This document shows positions 41,539 through 49,148 of a stretch of DNA of 64,000 nucleotides, piece after piece. This stretch comes from Cellulomonas sp. (lineage in GTDB: Bacteria; Actinomycetota; Actinomycetes; Actinomycetales; Cellulomonadaceae), in NCBI RefSeq assembly GCF_015234515.1, contig NZ_JADGMY010000028.1, forward strand, positions 186,001 through 250,000, in the 5' to 3' direction. Numbering within the stretch: the first letter of the stretch is position 1; the number at the start of each line of letters is the position of its first letter. Under the pieces are notes generated by a model. It was not told the DNA's origin. It did not search any database and saw nothing but the letters and a program-made list of their open reading frames with translations. Made by a program: the position numbers and the translations under genes.

Positions 41539-42524
41539 GCGCCCCGCTCCCCGGTCGACGACTCGATGGCGACGCGCCGGCGCCCCGGCGACGGCCGCCG
41601 GTACTCCTGGTAGCGCACACCCAGGACGGCGGCCGCTGCACCCAGGCCGCGTGCACCTGTCGCCACGCCCCGGGCCTGCACGCCGGGCCGGCGCGTCACC
41701 GTCCCGGCGGCTGCGGCGAGCGCCCCCACCGCGATCCTGCCGAGCGCGGGCGCGCCGTACCGCACGCGCGTCCTGAGTCCAGAGACGGGCCCCGGCGCCA
41801 GCGCGACGGACGCGCCCACGCTGACGTTCGCCTGGGCGAACCGCCGCCGCACGACCGACGCGCGCGTCATGCGGTCACGCGGCACACGGTCGACGACCCG
41901 CGCCTGCGCGCACCACACGATCTCCTCGCCCGCCGCCACGAGCGACCGCGTGAAGCGGGTGTCCTCGCCACCCGCCAAACCGATGGACTCGTCGAAGGAG
42001 ATGGCGTGCCGAGCGACCGCGGCGAGGTCGAGCAGGAGGTTGTTCGTGGCGGCGGCGGGGACACGGTCGCCGGTCTCCAGGCCACGGGTGTGCGCGCGCG
42101 CGAAGAAGCCACCCGCGGCCACCCAGGGGTCGAGCGCGCCGTCGAACACCGAGTCGACCGGGCCCGTGACGCCGGCGGCGCCCGTGTCCCGCCACGTCGC
42201 GACGAGCTGCGCGAGCCAGCCCTCACCCGGGATCTCGTCGTCGTCGACGAAGACGAGCGCGGCGGAGCTGCCCGCCTCGGCGAGGGCCCTGTTGCGCGCC
42301 ACGGCGATCCCGGGCCGCGGCTCGGCCACGTACCGCACGGCGGCGTCACCGAGCGCCGTGACGACGTCCGCCGCGCCCCCGTCGGGGTCGTTGTCGACGA
42401 CGAGCACCGTCGCCGTCGTCCCGGCGGCGGTGAGCGCGCGGGTCTGCTGCAGGAGCTGCGGCAGCAGCGTGGCGAGCAGCTCGTTACGACGGAACGTGAG
42501 GACCGCGACGGTGAGCACGGACAA
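41535..42524 (-). CDS. GT2-family glycosyltransferase
   Basis: A 329-residue GT-A fold glycosyltransferase. Conserved parts are TVAVLTFRRNELLATLLPQLL, VLVVDNDPDGG, EPRPGIAVARNRAL, the metal-binding LVFVDDDEIPGEGW (DxD-type, about residue 95) and the acceptor/base region GLAGGEDTRFTRSL. The C-terminus is Arg/Ala-rich and moderately hydrophobic. The start is a TTG at 42524, with AGGAAGG eight bases upstream; a GTG two codons later is possible. First gene of a two-gene operon with the flippase, divergent from the glycosyltransferase at 42646. Confidence 0.87.
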   Translation of the reverse strand: MSVLTVAVLTFRRNELLATLLPQLLQQTRALTAAGTTATVLVVDNDPDGGAADVVTALGDAAVRYVAEPRPGIAVARNRALAEAGSSAALVFVDDDEIPGEGWLAQLVATWRDTGAAGVTGPVDSVFDGALDPWVAAGGFFARAHTRGLETGDRVPAAATNNLLLDLAAVARHAISFDESIGLAGGEDTRFTRSLVAAGEEIVWCAQARVVDRVPRDRMTRASVVRRRFAQANVSVGASVALAPGPVSGLRTRVRYGAPALGRIAVGALAAAAGTVTRRPGVQARGVATGARGLGAAAAVLGVRYQEYRRPSPGRRRVAIESSTGERGA

Positions 42525-42599
42525 GGGGTGCGCCTTCCTGACCAGGTGATGAGTGGGCGAGGACCGGTGTGGAAGGCGGCCCCCGCGGCGCGGACCGCC

Positions 42600-42609
42600 A
42601 GGGTAGCGT
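42600..42609. promoter_or_regulatory. Overlapping divergent -10 elements
   Basis: AGGGTAGCGT reads TAGCGT on the plus strand (42604-42609) and TACCCT on the minus strand (42605-42600). Both fit TANNNT and share the same TA base pairs. They are suitably placed for the diverging genes at 42646 and 42524, and look like a bidirectional promoter core. Confidence 0.5.
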
Positions 42610-42645
42610 CAGCGCGACCGCCGACCGACGTCCCGAGGAGGGTCC

Positions 42646-43680
42646 GTGCCCGCGACCGCCGCTCGACCGATTCGCGTGCTCCAGCCGTTCGCCCGGATCC
42701 GTGCGACGACCAACCCGTACATCGCGATGCTGCACGCGGCGCTCGAGCGGACGCCCGACGTCGAGCCGGTGCTCTTCTCCTACGGCCGGGCGCTGGTGGG
42801 CCGGTACGACGTCGTCCACGTGCACTGGCCCGAGACGCGGCTCGGCGGGCGCACGCCGGTGCGGCGCGCGCTGCGCCTGCTGCTCGCCTACGCGTTCTGG
42901 GCACGCGTGCGGCTCACGCGCACGCCGGTCGTCCGCACCGTCCACAACCTCGAGCTGCCGTCGGGGCTCGGCCGGCTCGACTACGCGTGGCTGCGCCTGC
43001 TGGACGACGCGACGACGCTGCACGTGGTGCTCAACGAGACCACGCCGCCGACGGGACGCCCGTCGGCAACCGTCCTGCACGGGCACTACCGGGACTGGTT
43101 CGCCGACGTCGAGCGAGCGGACGCCGTCCCCGGTCAGGTGACGTACGCCGGCCTGGTGCGGCGGTACAAGAACGTGGTCGGGCTCATCGGCGCCTTCCGT
43201 GACGCGCACGCCGAGGACCCGGCGCTCAGCCTGCTCGTCGCGGGCAACCCGTCCGGGCCGGACCTCGAGGGCGACGTGCGTACGGCCGCCGACGGCGACG
43301 ACGCGATCCGTCTCGATCTGCGGTTCCTCGACGACGCGGACCTGGTGCGCGCGGTGACCTCGGGCGAGCTCGTGGTCCTGCCGTACCTGCACATGCACAA
43401 CTCCGGGACGGTGCTCCTCGCGCTCTCGCTCGACCGCCCGGTGCTCGTGCCGGACAACGCGGCCAACCGGGCGCTCGCGCAGGAGGTCGGGCCGGGCTGG
43501 GTGCTCACCTTCGAGGGCGAGCTCGACGGCGCGGCCATCCGACGGGCGCTGCTGGCTGCCCGCGGACCGCGGGCGCAGCAGCCCGACCTGTCGCGGCGGG
43601 AGTGGGACGACGCAGGGGTGGCGCATCGGGAGGCCTACCGCGAGGCGCTGCGGCTACGCCGCGGCACGGCGACGCTCTGA
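42646..43680 (+). CDS. GT-B glycosyltransferase
   Basis: A 344-residue transferase with VLQPFARIRATTNPYIAMLHAAL at the start, the DVVHVHWPE motif near residue 60, VVRTVHNLELP, and a C-terminal half with VTYAGLVRRYKNVVGLIGAFRDAH and a phosphate-binding-like PYLHMHNSGTVLLALSLDRPVLVPD. The HxHWP motif is common in actinobacterial exopolysaccharide glycosyltransferases related to GumK-like and GT4 enzymes. Sugar specificity is unknown. The GTG at 42646 has GAGGAGGG upstream. The 3' end overlaps the convergent GT2 gene by 27 bases. Confidence 0.83.
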   Translation: MPATAARPIRVLQPFARIRATTNPYIAMLHAALERTPDVEPVLFSYGRALVGRYDVVHVHWPETRLGGRTPVRRALRLLLAYAFWARVRLTRTPVVRTVHNLELPSGLGRLDYAWLRLLDDATTLHVVLNETTPPTGRPSATVLHGHYRDWFADVERADAVPGQVTYAGLVRRYKNVVGLIGAFRDAHAEDPALSLLVAGNPSGPDLEGDVRTAADGDDAIRLDLRFLDDADLVRAVTSGELVVLPYLHMHNSGTVLLALSLDRPVLVPDNAANRALAQEVGPGWVLTFEGELDGAAIRRALLAARGPRAQQPDLSRREWDDAGVAHREAYREALRLRRGTATL

Positions 43681-44619
43681 CGCCGGGCGGGACGCCGGCC
43701 CGGCACCGGCCGCCCGCAGCGCGCGGTGCCCGTCGCGCACGCCGCGGAGCGCCGCCCGCCACGGCGCGAGCGACGTCAGGAGCTGTCGACGGCCCCCCTG
43801 CAGGACGATCGAGCGCACGGCCCACGGCGTCGTGCGCCACCAGCGGCGACGGTCGACCGCGTCGAGCGTGCGCGCCGCGTGCAGGAGCCGGTTGCGGATG
43901 TTGAAGTAGTAGTACGTCTCGGACTTGGCACGGCCCGTGCGCTGCTGCGTGCCGCCCTCGTCGTGCACGGCGGTCACCTCGGTGGCGACGACGAGCCGGG
44001 CACCGAGCTGCTGGGCGCGGACGGACAGGTCGACGTCCTCCCAGTAGAGGAAGTACTCCTCGGCGAAGCCGCCGATCCGCTGCCAGAGCCCCACGTCGCA
44101 CGCGAGGCACGCACCGGAGAGCCACTCGACGTACGGGCGCCCGTCGGGCGGCTCGGGACGACGGGTGCTCGACCGCATCGTCCCGTCGTCCAGGAGCAGG
44201 TCCGTGGTCGACGCGGCGAACGGCAGGCCCGACGGCGCGAGGATGCGCGGCGCGACGAGCGCGTCCGGGTCCTCGACGGTCCGGGCGACGAGGCGGGCGA
44301 CGTCCTCGGGCTCCAGGGCCAGATCGGGGTTGAGCAGCACGACGTGCGTGGCGCCCGCCTGCACCGCCCGCGCCACACCCAGGTTGGCGCCGGCGCCGAA
44401 GCCCGTGTTGCGGTCCGGCTCGACGAGGTCCCACCCGTGGCGGGTGGCGACCGCCCTGACGTCGGCGCGTTCGGCGGACGTCGAGAAGCTGTCGACGACG
44501 ACGACGGACGTGCCCGGCGCGGCGGCGGTCCGTGCCAGGTTCTGCTCGAGGAGCGCCGACGACCCGTAGTTCACGACGACGAGTGCGGTGCGCGGGACTC
44601 CGGCGACGTCAGGCGACAC
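43654..44619 (-). CDS. GT2-family glycosyltransferase, rhamnosyltransferase-like
   Basis: A 321-residue GT-A enzyme. Typical features are TALVVVNYGSSALLEQNL, VVVVDSFSTSAERADV, EPDRNTGFGAGANLGVARAVQ, HVVLLNPDLALEPEDVARL (DxD equivalent NPD), EWLSGACLACDVGLWQRIGGFAEEYFLYWEDVDLSVRA and a C-terminal FNIRNRLLHAAR. The pattern matches WbbL/rhamnosyl- or galactofuranosyltransferase-like GT2 proteins. The GTG at 44619 has no ribosome binding site and overlaps the end of the upstream gene by 11 bases, so translation is probably coupled. Last gene of the seven-gene run starting at 50678. Confidence 0.87.
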   Translation of the reverse strand: MSPDVAGVPRTALVVVNYGSSALLEQNLARTAAAPGTSVVVVDSFSTSAERADVRAVATRHGWDLVEPDRNTGFGAGANLGVARAVQAGATHVVLLNPDLALEPEDVARLVARTVEDPDALVAPRILAPSGLPFAASTTDLLLDDGTMRSSTRRPEPPDGRPYVEWLSGACLACDVGLWQRIGGFAEEYFLYWEDVDLSVRAQQLGARLVVATEVTAVHDEGGTQQRTGRAKSETYYYFNIRNRLLHAARTLDAVDRRRWWRTTPWAVRSIVLQGGRRQLLTSLAPWRAALRGVRDGHRALRAAGAGPASRPASERRRAAA

Positions 44620-45697
44620 GTCGACGCCCGTGGTGGAGTGCCGCGACCGTGTCCCGGAGCGCCGCCGCTGCGTCGTCCCACGCGAGCGGCTGCACCGGCG
44701 TGCGCCGGCCGCGCGCCAGCTCCTGCCGGATGGCGGCAGCGGCAGCGTCGACGTCGAGCGGGTCGACGAGCCGCGCGTGGGCCCCGATCGTCTCGCGGAA
44801 CACGCCGATGTCGCTCGCGACGACCGGGGTGCCGAAGGAGAGCGCCTCGACCGGCGGCAGGCCGAAGCCCTCGTCGAGCGAGAGGAAGACGAACAGCGCG
44901 GCGTTCCGGTACAGCCAGGCCAGCTCGGCATCCGCGACGTGCCCCGTGAGGACGACCGCACCGTCCTCGATCGCCTGCAGGGCCGCCGGCCCGAACCCTG
45001 GGCCACGGCCGTCGGGGCCGCCGACGACCACGAGCGGACGGGCGGGGCCGATCTCACCTGTCCGGACGGCGGCGGCGATGGCGGTCCCGAGGTTCTTGCG
45101 CACGTTGAGCCGCCCGACGGTGAGGACGAAGTCGTCCACCCCCGCGAGCACCTGCGGCCGGACCGGCGCCAGGGTCGCGAGGCGCGGGTCGGGGGCGATG
45201 CCGATCGACCGCACCGGACCGACCCGCCGGTTGCGCCGCTCGATGCGCCGCGCCTCGTGCCCGGAGGACGTGACGACCGCACCGGCACGCGGCAGCAGGG
45301 CGGTGACCGGCGCGAGGTAGAGGCGTTCTGCCGGGGTGAACCACCTCGGCTGGTCCTGGAAGAGCACGTCGTGGAGGAAGACGACGCTCGGGACGCCCCA
45401 CGGGACGAAGTTGTGCGTCACGGCGACGTCGGCACCGACGCGCCGCAGCACCGACGGGTACTCGGACATGACGGACACGCCGTGCGGTCGTCGACGCACC
45501 CCGACGAGCTCGGCACCCGCGGGCACGTGCTCGCGGACCGCCTCGAGGTGAGCCGCCGGCACGGCGATGACGAGCTCGTCCTCGGGGTGCGTCCGAGCCC
45601 AGCCGCGCACGAGCTCGCGCTGGACCATGGCGTTCGACGGCGGCCCCTCGTGCCACCAGAACCCGTCGAGGAGCACCCGCATCCGGCCGGCTGCCAT
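44609..45697 (-). CDS. GT4-family (mannosyltransferase-like) glycosyltransferase
   Basis: A 362-residue GT-B enzyme. The N-terminal domain includes VLLDGFWWHEGPPSNAMVQREL and VTHNFVPWGVPSVVFLHDVLFQDQPRWFTPAERLYLAP. The C-terminal domain includes FVLTVGRLNVRKNLGTAIAAA and the EX7E segment SLDEGFGLPPVEALSFGTPVVASD, with both Glu residues present. Family resemblance is to mannosyl- and related transferases of GT4. The ATG at 45697 overlaps the preceding stop by one base (TGATG), and the 3' end overlaps the next gene by 11 bases. Confidence 0.9.
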   Translation of the reverse strand: MAAGRMRVLLDGFWWHEGPPSNAMVQRELVRGWARTHPEDELVIAVPAAHLEAVREHVPAGAELVGVRRRPHGVSVMSEYPSVLRRVGADVAVTHNFVPWGVPSVVFLHDVLFQDQPRWFTPAERLYLAPVTALLPRAGAVVTSSGHEARRIERRNRRVGPVRSIGIAPDPRLATLAPVRPQVLAGVDDFVLTVGRLNVRKNLGTAIAAAVRTGEIGPARPLVVVGGPDGRGPGFGPAALQAIEDGAVVLTGHVADAELAWLYRNAALFVFLSLDEGFGLPPVEALSFGTPVVASDIGVFRETIGAHARLVDPLDVDAAAAAIRQELARGRRTPVQPLAWDDAAAALRDTVAALHHGRRRVA

Positions 45698-46674
45698 CAC
45701 GTCCCCACCCGCTCGCGCACGCGACGGGCGAGGCGCGTCGGCGCCTCCCGTGCGCGCTTGACCCACACGTGCCGGGCGTAGAACCGCCGGTAGTCGTCGA
45801 CGAAGGCGCGTGCCGCCGCCACGTCCGGGAACAACCCTGCCCGCGACCAGAACCCGCACAGGGCGTCGGTCGCGGCGCCGTCCATCCGCACGAGCGCCGT
45901 GCGGTGGACGGAGAGCACCGGCAGGCCGGCCCCGGCGAGCCGCACCGCCTCCTCCACCGCCTCGAGCGAGGGGCGGCCGGGCCACACCGTCGGGCACCCG
46001 GGCTGGTCCTCGGCGTAGACGGCGGAGCGGTCGCCGTGGCGCCGGGTGAGCCATGCCGCGTACAGCCCGAACTCGGTGACGTCGAGCCGGACGAAGGCCG
46101 CCTCGAAGCTTCTCTGCTCGCGCCCCTCGACGTCGTCCAGCAGGTCGAGCACCTCGGCCGTCTGCATGACGTAGGGCGTCACCGTCACCGGGAAGCTCTC
46201 GAGGTGGTCCCGCGGGTCGAGGTCGAAGTACGCGAGCGCGCGCTCCACCGAGGACCGCAGGGGGTGGTGCGTGTACGGGTGCGCGCCGACGCGGGGACGC
46301 CCGTCGGGCGCGCGCAGGTACCCGGGGTCCAGACGGTTGACGACGACGTTCTTCGCGTCGAGCGTGACGTACCGCTCGGTGCGCACCTGACGCGCCACGG
46401 CGAGCTTGAGCACCTGCTGGCTCGTCCAGCCGAGCGACGTCACGGGTGGTGCGACGTCGCGCGCGGCAACGATCTCGACGCGCGGCGCGTGGAGGCCGTA
46501 CGCCGCGACGAGCGCCTCACGCCTGCGGGCGGGGATGCCGTGCCGGGTGTTGTCGAGGACGAGCACGCGCTCGACCAGCTCGGGGGCGACGTTGCGGGCG
46601 AACGAGCGGGCCTGCAGCTCGAGGAAGGGCAGCTCGAGCTCGAACACGACGGGGACGAACGTGTCCCCGCTCAT
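45697..46674 (-). CDS. DUF6492-like protein, possible glycosyltransferase
   Basis: A 325-residue soluble protein beginning FVPVVFELELPFLELQARSFARNVAP, with VERVLVLDNTRHGIPARRREAL, WTSQQVLKLAVARQVRTERYVTLDAKNVVVNRL and SVYAEDQPGCPTVWPGRPS. The DNT and LDAKN segments sit where a GT-A fold would place nucleotide-sugar and metal ligands. I recognise it only as resembling DUF6492 proteins found in actinobacterial polysaccharide clusters. Function unproven. Its ATG overlaps the stop of the CDP-alcohol phosphotransferase gene by four bases, and its stop overlaps the next ATG, so it is tightly embedded in the operon. Confidence 0.65.
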   Translation of the reverse strand: MSGDTFVPVVFELELPFLELQARSFARNVAPELVERVLVLDNTRHGIPARRREALVAAYGLHAPRVEIVAARDVAPPVTSLGWTSQQVLKLAVARQVRTERYVTLDAKNVVVNRLDPGYLRAPDGRPRVGAHPYTHHPLRSSVERALAYFDLDPRDHLESFPVTVTPYVMQTAEVLDLLDDVEGREQRSFEAAFVRLDVTEFGLYAAWLTRRHGDRSAVYAEDQPGCPTVWPGRPSLEAVEEAVRLAGAGLPVLSVHRTALVRMDGAATDALCGFWSRAGLFPDVAAARAFVDDYRRFYARHVWVKRAREAPTRLARRVRERVGT

Positions 46675-47444
46675 GCGCCGGCCCCCTGTGCCAGTGCGCG
46701 GACGTCGCGGAACCACTTCGGCAGCGCGAGGACCAGAAAGCCGGCAGAGCCGAGGGTGAGGAGGCCGAGGAGCGGGACGAAGACGTGCGGCAGCCCGTAG
46801 AGGAGGAACGCGAGGCACAGCACGCCGTAGTCGGTCGGCAGGACCAGGACCGAGCGGAGCCACGGCAGGCGCCCTGCGGTCGTGGCGCGCGAGACGACAC
46901 CCTGCGCGCGGCGCAGCTGTTCCGTGAGCATCATCCCGAAGAACAGCACCGAGCCGACGACGGCGTTCGCGAGCGGGACCAGCAGCCAGGCGTCGTCGAG
47001 GTCCGTGAACCGGTGGATGCCGACGGCCAGCGCGAGCGGCAGGGCGACGACCTTCGTGGCGTCGACCATGTGGTCGAGCCACTCCCCCGCGACGCTCCCC
47101 GTCCCGGTCAGCCGCGCCACCTGGCCGTCCGCCGAGTCGAACGCGTAGCCGAGGACGAGCAGCACGCTGACGGCGACGCCGAGCAGGATGCTCGGGGGCA
47201 CCAGTGCGAGCATCGCGATCGCGGAGAAGGTGCACAGGGCGCTGATCCCGGTCACCGCGTTGGGCGACAGCCCGCGACGGTACGCCCACGCGGCGAGCAC
47301 GCGACCGAGCCGCCGGTTGACGAAGCGCGAGTACGCCGGTGCGCTGCGCGCGGCACCCTTCTGCGCGGAGGAGAGACGGCCGAGCGTCTGGCGGAACGTC
47401 TCGTCCGCCGGGCGGGCGTGCGGGTGGGTGGACGTCTGGGTCAT
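46671..47444 (-). CDS. CDP-alcohol phosphatidyltransferase family protein
   Basis: A 257-residue membrane enzyme with the complete CDP-alcohol phosphotransferase signature DGxxAR(x)8Gx3Dx3D: DGQVARLTGTG followed by SVAGEWLDHMVD, near residue 105. About six hydrophobic segments follow the usual layout. Such enzymes displace CMP from a CDP-alcohol, transferring a phospho-alcohol to an acceptor alcohol. The substrate cannot be read from sequence; it is unlikely to be the housekeeping phospholipid synthase given its place inside a glycosyltransferase operon, two genes after a cytidylyltransferase. Overlaps both neighbours by four bases. Confidence 0.88.
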   Translation of the reverse strand: MTQTSTHPHARPADETFRQTLGRLSSAQKGAARSAPAYSRFVNRRLGRVLAAWAYRRGLSPNAVTGISALCTFSAIAMLALVPPSILLGVAVSVLLVLGYAFDSADGQVARLTGTGSVAGEWLDHMVDATKVVALPLALAVGIHRFTDLDDAWLLVPLANAVVGSVLFFGMMLTEQLRRAQGVVSRATTAGRLPWLRSVLVLPTDYGVLCLAFLLYGLPHVFVPLLGLLTLGSAGFLVLALPKWFRDVRALAQGAGA

Positions 47445-48637
47445 CGGACGACCTCCGTCTCTCGGGCGGGCACCGCGTCGGCGCCTCGGCGCGACGCTCG
47501 GCGGTACGGGCCCGGGGCCCGCCGCTCGGCGAGCGCGACGGCGAGCTGCTCGTACCCGGCGGCGACCTCGTCCCAGTCGTACGCCCGTGCGCGCTCGCCG
47601 AGGCGCGCCCCGCGGGCCTGCGTCGCGAGCTCGTCGGCCTCCGCGTCCTCCAGTGCCCGCGCGACCTCACCGGGTTCGCGCACGTAGACGCCCTCGTCCC
47701 CCGCCACCTCGCGGTTGAACGAGACGTCGTAGGCCACCGTCGCCGCACCGGCCCCGATCGCGCGCAGCAGCGAGGGGTTCGTGCCGCCGACCGAGTGCCC
47801 GTGCAGGTAGGTGAGGCTGTGTGCGTACAGCTGGTCGAGCAGGCGCTGGTCCCACACGCCGCCGAGGAACCGCACCCGCGGGTCCCCCTGCGCCGCGGCG
47901 TGCACGCGTGCGGTGTACGCGTCGGCGTACGGCGCTGACCCGACGACCACGAGCGGCCGGCGCGCCCCGCTGCGGACGTACCCCTCGACCCACAGGTCGA
48001 CGTGGTTCTCCGGCTCGAAGCGGGCGACCACCAGGTGGTACCCGCCGGGCTCGAGGCCGACCGCGGCGAGGGCGTCGTGCCCGGGCGCGGCGAGGACCGG
48101 CGCCCCGTACGTCAGCAGCGTCGTGGGCACGTCGTACTCCGACCGGTAGTAGTCGGCGATCCCGACCGCGTCCGCGATGAGCGCGTCGGACCAGCGCACC
48201 GCCGCGGTCTCCGCCGCGCGGTAGTACCGGCGCCCCGCGCCGCCCCACTTGGCCCGCTGCCACTCGAGCCCGTCGACGTGCGTCGCGACGGGGATCCGCG
48301 CCATCCGCAGCAGCGGGAGGTACGGCGCGTTGGCGGCGTTGAAGACGAACGCCACGTCGGTCCTGCGACCCAGCAGGTGGCCCACGGACACGCCGGTGTG
48401 GCTCAGCGTCTCCAGCGAGCGCTGGCGCAGCGCGGGCAGGGTGACGAGTTCCATCCCCGCGTACGACGTCAGCCCGGAGTTGCCCGAGCGGCAGTAGACG
48501 CGCACCCGGTGGCCCGCGTCGGCGAGCCGGCGTCCGACCTCCTCGACGGCCGTCTCGAAACCGCCGTACCGTGCCGGGACCCCGCGCGTGCCGACCATCG
48601 CGATCGAGAGGCGGGGACCCGCTGCGGCGCCGGTCAC
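47441..48637 (-). CDS. DUF1972-type GT4 glycosyltransferase
   Basis: A 398-residue GT-B enzyme starting IAMVGTRGVPARYGGFETAVEEVGRRLADAGHRVRVYCR, the hallmark of DUF1972 glycosyltransferases (rhamnosyltransferase and related GT4 enzymes). Further landmarks are THVDGLEWQRAKWGG, LVVARFEPENHVDLWVEGY and YLHGHSVGGTNPSLLRAIGAGAATVAYDVSFNREV. It is a common component of actinobacterial and lactobacillar exopolysaccharide clusters, often adding the second sugar. The GTG at 48637 overlaps the stop of the cytidylyltransferase by four bases. Confidence 0.9.
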   Translation of the reverse strand: MTGAAAGPRLSIAMVGTRGVPARYGGFETAVEEVGRRLADAGHRVRVYCRSGNSGLTSYAGMELVTLPALRQRSLETLSHTGVSVGHLLGRRTDVAFVFNAANAPYLPLLRMARIPVATHVDGLEWQRAKWGGAGRRYYRAAETAAVRWSDALIADAVGIADYYRSEYDVPTTLLTYGAPVLAAPGHDALAAVGLEPGGYHLVVARFEPENHVDLWVEGYVRSGARRPLVVVGSAPYADAYTARVHAAAQGDPRVRFLGGVWDQRLLDQLYAHSLTYLHGHSVGGTNPSLLRAIGAGAATVAYDVSFNREVAGDEGVYVREPGEVARALEDAEADELATQARGARLGERARAYDWDEVAAGYEQLAVALAERRAPGPYRRASRRGADAVPARETEVVR

Positions 48638-49077
48638 GCGGCACCCTCACGGGCCGCACCGGCGACGAGGAACTGCCGCAGCATGGTCGACGACGTGGAC
48701 GGGGTGTACGGCAGGTACACGACCCGCGCCCCGACCTCCGCCATCTCGCGCTCCAGCCGCGACCCCTTCTCGGTCCCCGCCCAGTCGTCGCCCTTGAACA
48801 GGACGTCGAACCGGTTCTCGAGCCAGGCGACGCGCTTGTCCTGAGCGTGGTCGGGCACGACCTCGTCGACGAAGCGCAGGCTCGCGACGAGCTCCATGCG
48901 CTCGGCGTGCGGGATCACCGGCGGGCGGCCCTTCATCGCCACGAGCGACTCGTCGACGGCGACGCCGACCACGAGACGGTCACAGCGCTCGCGCGCCGCC
49001 CGCAGGATGTTCAGGTGCCCGATGTGCAGCATGTCGAAACCACCGGGGACGTACCCGACGACGGTCAGGTTGTTCAT
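48634..49077 (-). CDS. TagD-like cytidylyltransferase
   Basis: A 147-residue nucleotidyltransferase of the glycerol-3-phosphate/ethanolamine-phosphate cytidylyltransferase type. The nucleotide-binding motif GGFDMLHIGHLNIL (HxGH, about residues 12-25) is intact; VVGVAVDESLVAMKGRPPVIPHAERMEL and the C-terminal STSSTML (ISTTxI-like) complete the catalytic core. It would form a CDP-alcohol from CTP and a phosphorylated alcohol. The ATG at 49077 has GAGGAG at good spacing. It begins 71 bases after the sugar transferase gene and probably belongs to the same operon. Confidence 0.87.
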   Translation of the reverse strand: MNNLTVVGYVPGGFDMLHIGHLNILRAARERCDRLVVGVAVDESLVAMKGRPPVIPHAERMELVASLRFVDEVVPDHAQDKRVAWLENRFDVLFKGDDWAGTEKGSRLEREMAEVGARVVYLPYTPSTSSTMLRQFLVAGAAREGAA

Positions 49078-49148
49078 CAGTTGCTCCTCGCACTAGCGCT
49101 CACGGGGGGAGCGGCCCGCCCTCGCGCCGCACTGCAGGTCGTGCACGT

